A stretch of 64,000 bases of DNA from an uncultured Acidimicrobiales bacterium (GTDB taxonomy: Bacteria > Actinomycetota > Acidimicrobiia > Acidimicrobiales > SZUA-35): positions 1 through 64,000 of the forward strand of contig CALKZY010000049.1 of the NCBI GenBank assembly GCA_938002965.1, read 5' to 3'. Within the stretch, counting starts at the first letter, position 1. Every line of letters begins with the position of its first letter. The position numbers and the translations under genes were made by a program. Of this stretch, positions 8,605-17,235 are shown in pieces. The notes under the pieces were generated by a model. It ran no database searches. It saw only the letters and a program-made list of their open reading frames with translations, and had not been told where the DNA came from.

Positions 8605-9570
8605 ATGACCCGTCTCGGTTATCAGATTCCCAATTTCACGTACCCCGACACACGCCCGAACCAACTCTTCTCCATCATCGTGGCCCAGGCCAAGGAGGCT
8701 GACACCTCGGGATTCGACCGTGTGTTCGTGATGGATCACTTCTATCAACTTCCCCTAATCGGCACTCCAGACGAACCGATGATGGAGTGCTACACCCTCC
8801 TCTCAGCACTAGCCCAACACACGTCCAACGTTCGCCTGGCGTCGCTGGTCACCGGCAACACATACCGCCACCCAACGTTGCTGGCCAAGGAAATCACCAC
8901 GCTCGACCACGTGTCTGGCGGTCGCGCCACGCTCGGCATCGGAGCCGGGTGGTTCGAGCTGGAGCACAACCAGTTGGGCTTCGAGTTCGGCACCTTCACC
9001 GACCGCTTCGAGAAACTGGAAGAGGCGTTGCAGATCATCCTCCCCATGTTGCGGAACGAGACCCCAACGCTCGACGGTAAACACTATCAAGTTGAGAATG
9101 CGGTGAACTCACCGGCACCGCTGACGCCCATCCCGGTGATGATCGGCGGCAGCGGCGAAAAGAAGACGCTTCGCATGGTGGCCCAATACGCCGATGAGTC
9201 GAATCTGGTTGGCATCGGACCGTCTGGAGTCCCGCACAAGCTGGACGTACTGGCTGAACACTGCGAACGCCTGGGCCGGGACCGCTCGGAAATCAAGGTC
9301 ACCATGCTCCAGACCGTCACCGTGGCTCCCACCATGGAAGAGGCCGAAGCGGATCTGGCCGCCATGGCCGCCCTGAAAGGCTGGGGCGAGGAAGAGCTGG
9401 CCATGGTCAAGACCATCTCCATCCACGGCGACCCCGACACTGTTGGGGAAAAGCTGGCCGCCACCATGTCCACCGGTCTCGACGGCTTGACCATCAACGC
9501 CATCGTGAATGGCCACATCCCTGGCCGAGTATCACTGTTGGGCCAGGTGGCCGACGCCGCGCTGCCCTAG
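8605..9570 (+). CDS. LLM-class (luciferase-like) F420-dependent oxidoreductase
   Basis: A 321 aa TIM-barrel flavin/F420 oxidoreductase of the bacterial-luciferase-like superfamily. Family sequence includes the N-terminal GYQIPNFTYP, the SLVTGNTYRHP strand, the cofactor region GGRATLGIGAGWFELEH near residue 110, and PIPVMIGGSGEKKTLRM near residue 180. The combination is typical of actinobacterial F420-dependent LLM enzymes. The substrate is unknown. It is followed after 12 bp by an 8 bp-stem palindrome and then a small membrane protein gene. Confidence 0.88.
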   Translation: MTRLGYQIPNFTYPDTRPNQLFSIIVAQAKEADTSGFDRVFVMDHFYQLPLIGTPDEPMMECYTLLSALAQHTSNVRLASLVTGNTYRHPTLLAKEITTLDHVSGGRATLGIGAGWFELEHNQLGFEFGTFTDRFEKLEEALQIILPMLRNETPTLDGKHYQVENAVNSPAPLTPIPVMIGGSGEKKTLRMVAQYADESNLVGIGPSGVPHKLDVLAEHCERLGRDRSEIKVTMLQTVTVAPTMEEAEADLAAMAALKGWGEEELAMVKTISIHGDPDTVGEKLAATMSTGLDGLTINAIVNGHIPGRVSLLGQVADAALP

Positions 9571-9582
9571 GGACAGACCTGC

Positions 9583-9604
9583 GCTACGATTTTAAGATCG
9601 TAGC
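9583..9604. promoter_or_regulatory. 22 bp palindrome before small membrane gene
   Basis: GCTACGAT, a 6-base loop, then ATCGTAGC: a perfect 8 bp inverted repeat centred on TTAA. It ends 4 bp before the ATG at 9609, where a ribosome binding site would be. It lacks a T-tract, so it could be a terminator-like hairpin for the preceding gene, an operator, or an RNA hairpin limiting translation of the next gene. Confidence 0.5.
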
Positions 9605-9608
9605 TCCA

Positions 9609-9839
9609 ATGGAACTAGGCTTCTTGCTGGCCGCTCTTGTGCTCTGGCTAGTACCGGTGGCGTTAGTGGTTTTCACGCTGCTTGATGCTGTGCGGCGACC
9701 CGGTGCAAACTGGGATGCCGCCGACCAGAGTCAGATGATGTGGGTGATCATCATCTTGTCTGGCGCGCTGCTGCCGTTCGTTGGTCCGGTGATCTACCTC
9801 ATTGCCGCTCGGCCGAAGCTGGCGGCGGCAGCCCGCTAG
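9609..9839 (+). CDS. Small membrane protein, PLDc_N-like
   Basis: A 76 aa protein with two transmembrane segments (about residues 4-26 and 44-66) joined by a polar loop with DAVRRPGANWDAADQSQ. The layout resembles the short PLDc_N/cardiolipsin-synthase-type membrane hairpin proteins common in actinobacteria. No catalytic residues. No Shine-Dalgarno sequence is visible because the preceding palindrome occupies that position. Confidence 0.65.
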   Translation: MELGFLLAALVLWLVPVALVVFTLLDAVRRPGANWDAADQSQMMWVIIILSGALLPFVGPVIYLIAARPKLAAAAR

Positions 9840-9879
9840 CCGATCACCCGGTCGAGACCGAACCAGCTACTCGAACCGG

Positions 9880-10677
9880 CTAGAGAGCCACGGTTTCGTC
9901 GACGGTGGGGATGGGCGGGTCGCCTGCACCGAGCACCGACTGATCGACGTCGATGATGTTGCCCGTCAACAAGCCGGAGTCCGGAGACAGGCAGAATACG
10001 ACCATGTTGGCCACCTCCCACGGCTGCACCAGTCGGCGATACGGACGAGTCGGGGCAGCCAACTCCAGCCAATTCTCCGGGGAACCGTCCTCTTGCATCT
10101 GCGTCCGATGCTCGGATTCGGTTTCCATCCAACCAGGGTTGACCTGGTTGACCCTTATGTTCTGGCGCATCAAACCGTAGGCCAGGTTGCGGGTCATGAT
10201 GGACAACGCACCTTTGGACATGCAATACGACGTGAGCTTGGGTTGGCCGCCATGGGATGACGTGGAACCGATGTTGACGATCGAGCCGCCGGTACCGGTC
10301 TCCACCATCATGCGAGCGGCGGCCTGAATCAGGAAGTACGGGCCTTTCACGTTGACCGTCATATGCCGATCGAAGTGCTCGGGTGTGTCGGCGAACAGGG
10401 TGGCCCGGCTCGTCTGGGCGGCCACGTTGACCACACCGTGGACTTCGCCGAACCGTTCCTCTGTAGCGGCCACCACGTTGACCGGAGCGTCGGGGTCCAT
10501 CATGTCGGCGGCGACAAAGATCGTCGGAGTACCCGCTTCAGTGAGCTCGTTGGCCAACGCCTGGCCCCGCTCAGCTGAGCGACCGGTGAGCACCAGACCA
10601 GCGGCCTCATCGGCTACCAGTCTCCGAGCCACCGCTTCGCCCAAACCCTGGGTGCCGCCGTTGATGATGGTGATCAT
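9880..10677 (-). CDS. Short-chain dehydrogenase/reductase (SDR)
   Basis: A 265 aa classical SDR: NAD(P)-binding NGGTQGLGEAV at the N-terminus, the catalytic Ser in NIGSTSSHG, and the Tyr-x-x-x-Lys pair in YCMSKGA. Length is standard. It overlaps the end of the shikimate kinase gene by 4 bp, so it is the third gene of the aroQ-aroK transcript. Its substrate is unknown and the operon does not prove a role in aromatic biosynthesis. Confidence 0.88.
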   Translation of the reverse strand: MITIINGGTQGLGEAVARRLVADEAAGLVLTGRSAERGQALANELTEAGTPTIFVAADMMDPDAPVNVVAATEERFGEVHGVVNVAAQTSRATLFADTPEHFDRHMTVNVKGPYFLIQAAARMMVETGTGGSIVNIGSTSSHGGQPKLTSYCMSKGALSIMTRNLAYGLMRQNIRVNQVNPGWMETESEHRTQMQEDGSPENWLELAAPTRPYRRLVQPWEVANMVVFCLSPDSGLLTGNIIDVDQSVLGAGDPPIPTVDETVAL

Positions 10678-11228
10678 GCTTCCTCCGAAGTCGCGTTCAT
10701 ATGTTGTTCAGCCGACGTGAGCTCGATTAGCTCGTCGACGATGTGTTTAACCAGGCGGCCACTTGTCGCCACCTGGCGATAGCGACCGTATCCCTCAACC
10801 CGCTCCGCCAATAAAACCTTGATTCGCTCGGCCGGGTCGCTGCCCAGCATCGGCCGTTCCAAACCTTCAGCGGCCTCCTGAGCAACCACTCGGGCCAGGA
10901 TCTCCTCGGCGGTGGCCGTCAAGCAAAAGACCAAGCCGGCTGCAGTGAACATTCGGGCGTTCTCGGGATCGAGCAGCATCCGCCCTCCGGTGGCGATTAC
11001 CATTCCGTCGCGTTGCGATAACTCGGCCGCTACGCCGCGCTCAAGATCACGAAAGTGCTGTTCCCCATACTGGGAGAATATGGCGGGAATCGGTCCGTGA
11101 CGCTCCTCAATAATCGTGTCGGTGTCAACAAACTCGCGGCCCAAGCGGTGGGCCAAGAGCCGTCCAACCGTTGACTTGCCGGTGCCCATGAAGCCAGTCA
11201 GCACGATGTTGGCATGAGTGGACGTCAT
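10674..11228 (-). CDS. aroK: Shikimate kinase
   Basis: A 184 aa P-loop kinase that phosphorylates shikimate to shikimate 3-phosphate in the cytoplasm. Visible motifs are the Walker A GFMGTGKSTVG, the shikimate-binding DTDTIIEERHG, the FRDLE segment and the GGR triplet. ATG 11228 overlaps the aroQ stop as ATGA and gives the usual family length. Its neighbour aroQ acts two steps earlier in the same pathway, which supports the call. Confidence 0.93.
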   Translation of the reverse strand: MTSTHANIVLTGFMGTGKSTVGRLLAHRLGREFVDTDTIIEERHGPIPAIFSQYGEQHFRDLERGVAAELSQRDGMVIATGGRMLLDPENARMFTAAGLVFCLTATAEEILARVVAQEAAEGLERPMLGSDPAERIKVLLAERVEGYGRYRQVATSGRLVKHIVDELIELTSAEQHMNATSEEA

Positions 11229-11695
11229 CGATGAAGGTGTCGGACCAGAGCATCGAGGGCAACAACGTAACTGTCGACGCCAAAGCCTGCCACTACGCCG
11301 ACGCACACTGGGGCCAGCACCGACGTGTGACGGAACTCCTCGCGAGCGTGAACGTTCGACAGATGGGTTTCTATGACCGGAATCTCAACTGCTTCAATGG
11401 CATCGCGTAGAGCAATGCTGTAGTGAGTGAAGGCGCCGGCATTGAACACCACGCCATCGACCGACGCTCGAGCCTCGTGTAAGCGGTCAACCAACTCGCC
11501 TTCGATGTTCGACTGGAAGTCGACAATCTCGATCTTCTCAGGACCGGATTCATCCGGGCCACCGCTCAGCTCGGCGGCGTGCTCGGCGACGGCGAGCAAC
11601 ACGTCGTCCAGCGTTTGCGAGCCGTAGATCTCCGGCTGACGGGTGCCGAGCAAATTCAGGTTGGGTCCGTTGAGAATCAGAATGGTCAGAGCCAC
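11225..11695 (-). CDS. aroQ: Type II 3-dehydroquinate dehydratase
   Basis: A 156 aa dodecameric-type dehydroquinase, third step of the shikimate pathway. The N-terminal LILNGPNLNLLGTRQPEIYG carries the active-site Asn/Arg/Tyr, followed by FQSNIEGELVD, NAGAFTHYSIALRDA and ETHLSNVHAREEFR with the catalytic His. All signature blocks are present at family length. It is the first gene of aroQ-aroK-SDR. Confidence 0.95.
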   Translation of the reverse strand: MALTILILNGPNLNLLGTRQPEIYGSQTLDDVLLAVAEHAAELSGGPDESGPEKIEIVDFQSNIEGELVDRLHEARASVDGVVFNAGAFTHYSIALRDAIEAVEIPVIETHLSNVHAREEFRHTSVLAPVCVGVVAGFGVDSYVVALDALVRHLHR

Positions 11696-11835
11696 GTCGG
11701 CAAGTGTAACGAAACTCCGGTGGTCACCCGGATCGATTCCAGCCTGTTCAACCCACCCGGCACCCGCTCGATGCCCCCACGGCCGTTAAGCTGACGCAGT
11801 ACTTTTCTGCTGACGTACCGAAGGTGAGGCCGTAG

Positions 11836-12492
11836 ATGTCTGATTCTCGTCGTGTTGATTTTTGGGTGGACCCCCTTTGACCGTTTTGCTGGGCAACGGC
11901 CCGTTGGGTCGTCGACGAAGTAGCCGGGCCTCGAAACCTGGACGTTCACTGGCAGCCGATCAGCCTGCTACGCAAGAACAACCCTGAGGAGGGCAGCGAA
12001 TACCACACGGTGTCAGCCTTCTCCCACAGTCTGCTGCGCATCATGGAGTCAGTTCGGGCTGCCGCCCCGACACTAGACGCAGGCAATCAGGACTTCTTCC
12101 GTCTCTACTGGGAGTTCGCCTCCCACTTCCATCACGACAAGCAGTACGAGTTCGATCCGATTCCCGTTCTCACCACATTGGGGATCGACACGTCTCACGC
12201 CGCCGCCGCCGGTGACGAGTCATGGGACGACGAAATCGCCAAGCGCATGAACCAAGGCCTCGATCTGGTAGGCAACGACGTTGGCACGCCCATTGTCGCT
12301 GTTGAGCGATCCGACGGTGAGCAGGTCGGTTACTTCGGCCCGGTTATCACCAAGATCCCTACCGGGGACAAAGCAACCGATCTCTGGGATGCTCTCATGG
12401 TCATGATGGAAGCCGATGGCTTCTTTGAGCTGAAGAAGACCCGCCAGGACATGCCCAACCCAGGGGATCGACCGGCACCAATTACCTCGTAG
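11836..12492 (+). CDS. Rv2466c/DsbA-like thiol oxidoreductase read through UGA (probable selenoprotein)
   Basis: A 218-residue reading frame with one internal TGA at 11878-11880 (codon 15). The N-terminus reads MSDSRRVDFWVDPL-UGA-PFCWATARWVV. The mycothiol-dependent Rv2466c family has DPLCPWCW here, so UGA stands exactly at the first catalytic Cys of CxxC. The frame is open on both sides. After the UGA come family features such as the GTPIVAVE strand, GYFGPVITKIP and FFELKKTR at the C-terminus. The start has AAGGTGAGG 6 bp upstream. A SECIS-like stem-loop follows the UGA at 11896-11912. Length matches the family (about 207 aa). A nonsense mutation is the alternative, but conserved sequence after the stop and exact Cys replacement favour selenocysteine (UPFC). 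Confidence 0.82.
11896..11912 (+). promoter_or_regulatory. Candidate bacterial SECIS hairpin
   Basis: Seven-base stem ACGGCCC / GGGTCGT (one G-U pair) with loop GUU, the loop beginning 25 bases after the U of the UGA at 11878. Bacterial SECIS elements place a small apical loop about 16-37 bases after UGA with a G among its first bases; this one fits. A competing stem TGGGC/GCCCG with loop AACG is also possible. Confidence 0.55.
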
Positions 12493-12526
12493 CCGGATAC
12501 GACCCACATCAACAGAAGGAACACCT

Positions 12527-13489
12527 ATGCGCATCGGATTCATCGGGCTGGGCAACGTCGGCGCAAAGCTTGCCGGCAGCCTGCTACGCAACGACGTCGA
12601 CCTGACCGTCCGGGACCTCGACAAGGCCGCGGCTCAGCCACTGCTGGACGCCGGCGCCAAGTGGGCCGACTCACCGGCCGAGATGACGGCGAACGTCGAC
12701 ATGATCATCACTTGTCTTCCCAGCCCGACCATCAGCGCCACAGTGATGGAGGCTCCCGACGGGATCCTTTCCGCCCTACGCCCGGGTCAAATCTGGGCTG
12801 AGATGAGCACAACCGATGAGTCCGAGGTCCGGCGCCTCGGGGCCATGGTTGCAGCCAAAGGGGGCGAACCCATCGACTGTCCGGTCAGCGGCGGTTGCCA
12901 CCGCGCTGCCACCGGCAACATCGCCATCTTTGCCGGCTGCGATCGGTCGACCTTCGACAACGCCATGCCGGTGCTGACGAAGATGGGTCGCCGCATCCTC
13001 CACACCGGCGAGCTGGGTTCGGCCTCGGTCCTCAAAGTAATGACCAACTACCTGGCTACCGCCAATCTGGTGACATTGGCCGAGGCACTGGTGGTCTCCA
13101 AGAAGGCCGGAATGGACCTCGGTGTCACGTACGAGGCCATCAGAATCTCATCCGGCAACTCATTCGTCCACGAGACCGAATCACAGGTCATCCTCAACGG
13201 CAGCCGCGACATCAACTTCACCATGGACTTGGTGTCCAAAGACATTGGATTGTTCCAACAAATCGCCGACCGCCACGACGTGCCGCTCGAGGTGTCACCA
13301 GTACTGGTCGACATCTTCCAGGACGGCCAAGACCGCTACGGTCCGCGTGAACTCAGCCCCAACATCATCAAACGGTTGGAGGAAGCCTGCGATGTCGACA
13401 TCCTGGCACCCGGCTTTCCACCAGAGATGACTGATAACGAGCCCGAAGTTGCGGGCTACGAGATCATTCCCGGATCAGGTATGGATTAG
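12527..13489 (+). CDS. NAD-dependent beta-hydroxyacid dehydrogenase (3-hydroxyisobutyrate dehydrogenase-like)
   Basis: A 320 aa enzyme of the 6-phosphogluconate/3-hydroxyisobutyrate dehydrogenase family. The Rossmann motif GFIGLGNVGAKLA is at the N-terminus, followed by the substrate loop DCPVSGGCHRAATGN and the KVMTNYLATANLV helix carrying the catalytic Lys. It oxidises or reduces a small hydroxyacid with NAD(P). It lies 34 bp after the selenoprotein candidate on the same strand and could share its transcript. Confidence 0.88.
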   Translation: MRIGFIGLGNVGAKLAGSLLRNDVDLTVRDLDKAAAQPLLDAGAKWADSPAEMTANVDMIITCLPSPTISATVMEAPDGILSALRPGQIWAEMSTTDESEVRRLGAMVAAKGGEPIDCPVSGGCHRAATGNIAIFAGCDRSTFDNAMPVLTKMGRRILHTGELGSASVLKVMTNYLATANLVTLAEALVVSKKAGMDLGVTYEAIRISSGNSFVHETESQVILNGSRDINFTMDLVSKDIGLFQQIADRHDVPLEVSPVLVDIFQDGQDRYGPRELSPNIIKRLEEACDVDILAPGFPPEMTDNEPEVAGYEIIPGSGMD

Positions 13490-13522
13490 GTGACCGAGTA
13501 CCCGCTCAGGCACGGGCGACAG

Positions 13523-14431
13523 TTACCAGCGATTGTCGTAACGATCGTGACGATCACTGTCGTCCCGATTGAGGCTTTGCAGGTATAACAAAGCCGCCCG
13601 AAGTGAGACCTCTTCGCCTTCGTACATGAAGGTGACGAGTTCGCCTTTGATCAGGCGGGCTTTCTCGTCCTTGGGCATAGCCATCCACTGGGGGATCGAT
13701 AAGAAGTTGAAGCCGCCCAACTTGCGCACGGCGATCTGATCTACGGGGTCGCCCACTGGGGCGTCTCCAATCCCTCCGGAAATGAGCGAGGTCGACATGG
13801 TGTGAGGGGCGGGCGGCGGCGCCACGACCGGCACCTCATCGGTTATCGGCGCCCGAACCCGACCGGATTCCATCGGGGTTTCGGGCTGCCCGTAGTCGAA
13901 GTAATCGTTCGATGTGGACATGGACGGCGGCGGGTCAGGCGGGCCGGACACGGTCGCTTCGACCGGCACATCGAAGGGATGGAGCACTCGTCTGGCCGGT
14001 GGCCGATCAGTATCGAACAAGCCGGCCTCGAGAGCTTCATCGCCATCGCCTTCTGCTGCCTGCACCGCCTGGACGGGCTCCGGCGCGGTCGCCGCTTCAG
14101 GCACGGTGTTGGCACTCTCAGAATGCTGGCCCTCATCTGATCCGGGCAGGCCCAACCGCGAAATCTCGTCGGAAGACAGTCCGGCGGCGACAGCCAACTC
14201 CTCCAGATTCGGAACGTGATCGCTTCCATTCGACGACTGCGATACAGGCAATGTAGGAGGCAAGGGGGGAACCGGGCGCGAGCCGTTGCCGTTCAACGAC
14301 GGCATGTGCGAATCCAAGGGCCCCAGATCCGGAAGCCCGTCGTCTCCAGCCGACGACTCGGCGCCGTCGGCGTCGTCCCAACCGTCGCCGTCGAGCGGCT
14401 CGTCAGTCGAGTAGTTGTGCGAGCTCATCAT
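13523..14431 (-). CDS. Acidic, proline-rich protein of unknown function downstream of amt
   Basis: About 302 aa and not recognised. The N-terminal 130 residues are acidic and low-complexity (DGDGWDDADGAESSAGDDG), the middle is Pro/Ala-rich, and the last 80 residues form a more ordered segment (RKLGGFNFLSIPQWMAMPKDEKARLIKGE). The likely start is the ATG pair at 14431/14428, inside the last codons of amt, so the two are translationally coupled. The long linker and compact C-terminal domain suggest a cytoplasmic adaptor, possibly linked to ammonium transport by position only. Confidence 0.6.
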   Translation of the reverse strand: MMSSHNYSTDEPLDGDGWDDADGAESSAGDDGLPDLGPLDSHMPSLNGNGSRPVPPLPPTLPVSQSSNGSDHVPNLEELAVAAGLSSDEISRLGLPGSDEGQHSESANTVPEAATAPEPVQAVQAAEGDGDEALEAGLFDTDRPPARRVLHPFDVPVEATVSGPPDPPPSMSTSNDYFDYGQPETPMESGRVRAPITDEVPVVAPPPAPHTMSTSLISGGIGDAPVGDPVDQIAVRKLGGFNFLSIPQWMAMPKDEKARLIKGELVTFMYEGEEVSLRAALLYLQSLNRDDSDRHDRYDNRW

Positions 14432-15803
14432 CGGACAGGTCTTCCGCAGGATTGAAGGACTTCTTGGGTAGGTCGTCAAACTCCAGATCGACGCCACGCT
14501 GTTCACGTAATGGCGAGACACGCAGGCCGATAACTCGCTTGATGATTGAGAATCCGATGAACGACATGACACCGACCCAAATGACGTTCACGAACAACCC
14601 GAACGTCTGAATGGTCAACTGTTCTAGGTTGGGTCGGCCCAAGGCCGACTCGGGAGCAAAGACAGCCAAGGCCAAGGTTCCCCACATACCGGCAAGGCCG
14701 TGAGCGGGTACGACGCCGAGGGCATCATCGATCTTCATACGGATAAGGGCTTCGTAGCCGATGTTATAGAGCACGCCGGCCACCAGACCAGTCACGATCG
14801 AACCGAATGGGCCGACAACGTCGGCGCCAGGGGTGATGGCGACCAAGCCGGACAGTCCGCCACCGATCATCTTGGAGATCATGTCCATCCGGTCCTCGAC
14901 CAGATAGGCGTACAGCGAGGCCCCGGCCAATCCGGCCACGCCGGACAGGTTGGTCACCATGATGATGCGGGGAACGTCGGCGGTAAACGCTAAGGCTGAC
15001 CCACCGTTGAAGCCAAACCAGCCGAACCACAGAATCAACGTGCCGACCGCAGTCATCGGGATACTGGAATGTTCAAAGACCCGAACCGAACCGTTTGGCC
15101 GAAACCGACCAATGCGGGGTCCGACCATGATCACGCCGACCAAGGCGGCAACCGCACCGGTTGTGTGCACCACCGTGCCGCCGGCGAAGTCGTGGAAACC
15201 CTGGGCTTCAAGCCAGCCCTGGGTCTCGCCGTTCAGTAGGCTTCCCCACACCCAGTGCCCATACACCGGATAAATGATCAAGCCGACAATGGCTGAGAAC
15301 CCGGCGTAGGCCAGGAAGGTCATGCGCTCAACCAGCGAACCGGAAATGATGGTGATTGCCGTCCCCGCGAATGCCAACTGGAACAAGAAGAAGGTTGGCC
15401 CGGAGACAGTGGACTCGGCGTCGAAGAGCCCGGTGATATCCCACGTGAGACTGCCGAGCATGGAGCCGCCGGAACCGAACATCAAGGCAAATCCAACGAA
15501 GAAGAATGACAGGCTGCCGACCACCCAGTCCACCAGGTTCTTCATGGCCACGGCTGGAGCGTGAACATCACGGGCCAGGCCAGCCTCGAACAGCAGGAAC
15601 CCGGCCTGCATGAAGAACACCAGGGCGGCACAAAATAGCACCCAAAGCTCATTGATGGGATCGGTTACCGACGCCGTTGGCAGAGCCTCGCCGGATCTGC
15701 GCAGTGCTAAGGCGAAACCAAGGACGACCAGCCCCAAAAGAAACAGCGTGGCCGCTTGGCGTATCCGCCGCGACCGGCGTTCAAGATCAAATGCTCCTGC
15801 CAT
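14403..15803 (-). CDS. amt: Ammonium transporter (Amt/Rh family)
   Basis: A 466 aa channel for NH4+/NH3 with eleven predicted membrane segments. The family signature DFAGGTVVHTTGAVAALVG is present, as are the ALVFFMQAGFLLFEAGLAR helix and the late helix HGLAGMWGTLAL with a pore His. ATG 15803 was chosen because GGAGGT lies 7 bp upstream. The C-terminus is an acidic cytoplasmic tail, and no glnB/glnK gene is adjacent. Confidence 0.93.
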   Translation of the reverse strand: MAGAFDLERRSRRIRQAATLFLLGLVVLGFALALRRSGEALPTASVTDPINELWVLFCAALVFFMQAGFLLFEAGLARDVHAPAVAMKNLVDWVVGSLSFFFVGFALMFGSGGSMLGSLTWDITGLFDAESTVSGPTFFLFQLAFAGTAITIISGSLVERMTFLAYAGFSAIVGLIIYPVYGHWVWGSLLNGETQGWLEAQGFHDFAGGTVVHTTGAVAALVGVIMVGPRIGRFRPNGSVRVFEHSSIPMTAVGTLILWFGWFGFNGGSALAFTADVPRIIMVTNLSGVAGLAGASLYAYLVEDRMDMISKMIGGGLSGLVAITPGADVVGPFGSIVTGLVAGVLYNIGYEALIRMKIDDALGVVPAHGLAGMWGTLALAVFAPESALGRPNLEQLTIQTFGLFVNVIWVGVMSFIGFSIIKRVIGLRVSPLREQRGVDLEFDDLPKKSFNPAEDLSDDELAQLLD

Positions 15804-16162
15804 AGTTACCTCCACCGCTCGCAGGCACACAACCCCCGCTCGCTCATCGCCTCGATCCGTACCGGGGCGTCGCTCAACCGTCCCGTTTCGGCGCACTGTG
15901 ACTAAAACTGGGATATTAAGAAACCGTTAAGACGCATGCCCGAACAACCTTAGCTTAGCTTGTTGACAATTACGGATTCATAGGCAATCAGCACTGCTTC
16001 TTGGCCATTTATTGGGTTGATTAGCCTCTTCTCTAGGAGGTCCAACGCCTGTTTCATAGCAGGTATGGCGGACGGCTGGATCGTCGACACGTGGTCCTAG
16101 TGGGCCACGGCAAGGTCCAAGACACTGGGCGACAGTGGCCGTTTCGGAAAGGAGCGGTTGCG
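15804..16162. other. Intergenic region between divergent amt and divIVA-like genes
   Basis: This 359 bp gap has no convincing gene. A TTGACA hexamer is at 15963-15968 in an AT-richer patch but no matching -10 is evident. The GGAGGT of amt lies at its left end and the AAAGGAG of the DivIVA-like gene at its right end. I could not find a reliable GlnR-type site by eye. Confidence 0.35.
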
Positions 16163-17215
16163 GTGACCGAGCTACATGCACTCATGTTCGAGGTGGTACG
16201 ACGTGGGTACGACATTGATGAGGTGAACGCCCACTTGGCGACCATCGAGCGTCAACGGGGCGCCGAGCTCAATCGGGCTCAAGCCGTCATCCAACAGAAG
16301 GACGCGGAGATCGACCGCTTGCACGACCTGACCGCCGAGGTCGAAGAAGTCGGGCATCGACGGGCTGAGGTTGACCGCATGACGGTCGAAGCAGCGCGAA
16401 AGCGCGAAAGCATGCTGGAAGAAGCGTCGAGAGCCGCCAGAGAACAAACCACGCTTGCCAGCAAGACGGCTGCAGGCCTGCGGGCCGACACCGAAAAGGA
16501 AATGTCGGCGCTGCGGCGGGACACCGAGGCCGAGATGTCCGAGCTACGATCAGCCACCCATCACGAAGCCGAAGCCAAGCTTGATGCGGCGCGGGCCGAG
16601 GCACGACGGATAGAACTCGACGCTCAGGAGAACGCCCAGAGGCTCGAGACCGAAACCTTGCAACGACTCGCCGAATTCGAAGCCGGCCAGGAATTACAGC
16701 TCCAGCACCGTCGCAGCCAGGCCGACCGAGACCACTCGGCCACGTTACGGGCCCACCGACAGACGGAGGAGCAACTCGCCGCACAGGTGGTCCGCCTTCA
16801 CGAGATTCGAGAATCGCTGGTCGGCACCATGACGGCTATCGCCCACGGCGGCCTCGCCGCCTTGGATGACTCCCCACCCATCGCCAATGAGAACCTACCG
16901 GTCGAAGAGCTGGTCAGCGAAGAACCAGTCGAAGCCGACGAGCCGATCAGCGAAGAACCGTCTGATGACAAAGCGACAGGCGAGGACTCGACGGCTGGTG
17001 ACGAGCCCACAGCTGAAGAAGCAACAGCTGAAGAACCAGCTGGCGACGAGTCAGCCAGCGAAGAACCAGCTGACGACACACCGACCAATGAGGCCGAAAG
17101 CCAGCTTCAGGTCGAGGCGGCGATGGCGGCGGACACAATCGAACTCGACAGCGAGGACCTGGCGGCCGCAACTGCAGTGGCGGCATCCAAATGGCGCCTG
17201 ATTAGCGCACCGTAG
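16163..17215 (+). CDS. DivIVA-like coiled-coil protein with Glu-rich tail
   Basis: A 350 aa protein starting at GTG 16163 (AAAGGAG 8 bp upstream). The N-terminus FEVVRRGYDIDEVNAHLATIER matches the DivIVA/Wag31 membrane-targeting motif (RRGYDxxxVxxxL). Residues 40-230 form an almost unbroken alpha-helical coiled coil rich in Glu, Ala and Arg. Residues 240-310 are a degenerate repeat of the type EEPAGDESASEEPADD. DivIVA proteins mark poles or septa and organise cell-wall growth; this one is probably a paralogue with an acidic docking tail. Confidence 0.75.
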   Translation: MTELHALMFEVVRRGYDIDEVNAHLATIERQRGAELNRAQAVIQQKDAEIDRLHDLTAEVEEVGHRRAEVDRMTVEAARKRESMLEEASRAAREQTTLASKTAAGLRADTEKEMSALRRDTEAEMSELRSATHHEAEAKLDAARAEARRIELDAQENAQRLETETLQRLAEFEAGQELQLQHRRSQADRDHSATLRAHRQTEEQLAAQVVRLHEIRESLVGTMTAIAHGGLAALDDSPPIANENLPVEELVSEEPVEADEPISEEPSDDKATGEDSTAGDEPTAEEATAEEPAGDESASEEPADDTPTNEAESQLQVEAAMAADTIELDSEDLAAATAVAASKWRLISAP

Positions 17216-17235
17216 TCGGCAATCAACGGCACCGC

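Noticed and set aside
11790..11815. Direct repeats GCTGACG upstream of the selenoprotein candidate
   Set aside because: Only 7 bp each, 19 bp apart; too short to claim an operator.
11836..12009. Pseudogene explanation for the TGA in the Rv2466c-like gene
   Set aside because: The TGA falls exactly on the conserved catalytic Cys, nothing else is damaged, the frame is intact for 200 codons after it, and a SECIS-like hairpin follows. Kept as selenoprotein with the caveat that Sec machinery is not in the window.
15963..15991. Promoter with TTGACA upstream of the DivIVA-like gene
   Set aside because: No acceptable -10 hexamer at 16-18 bp; not annotated as a promoter.
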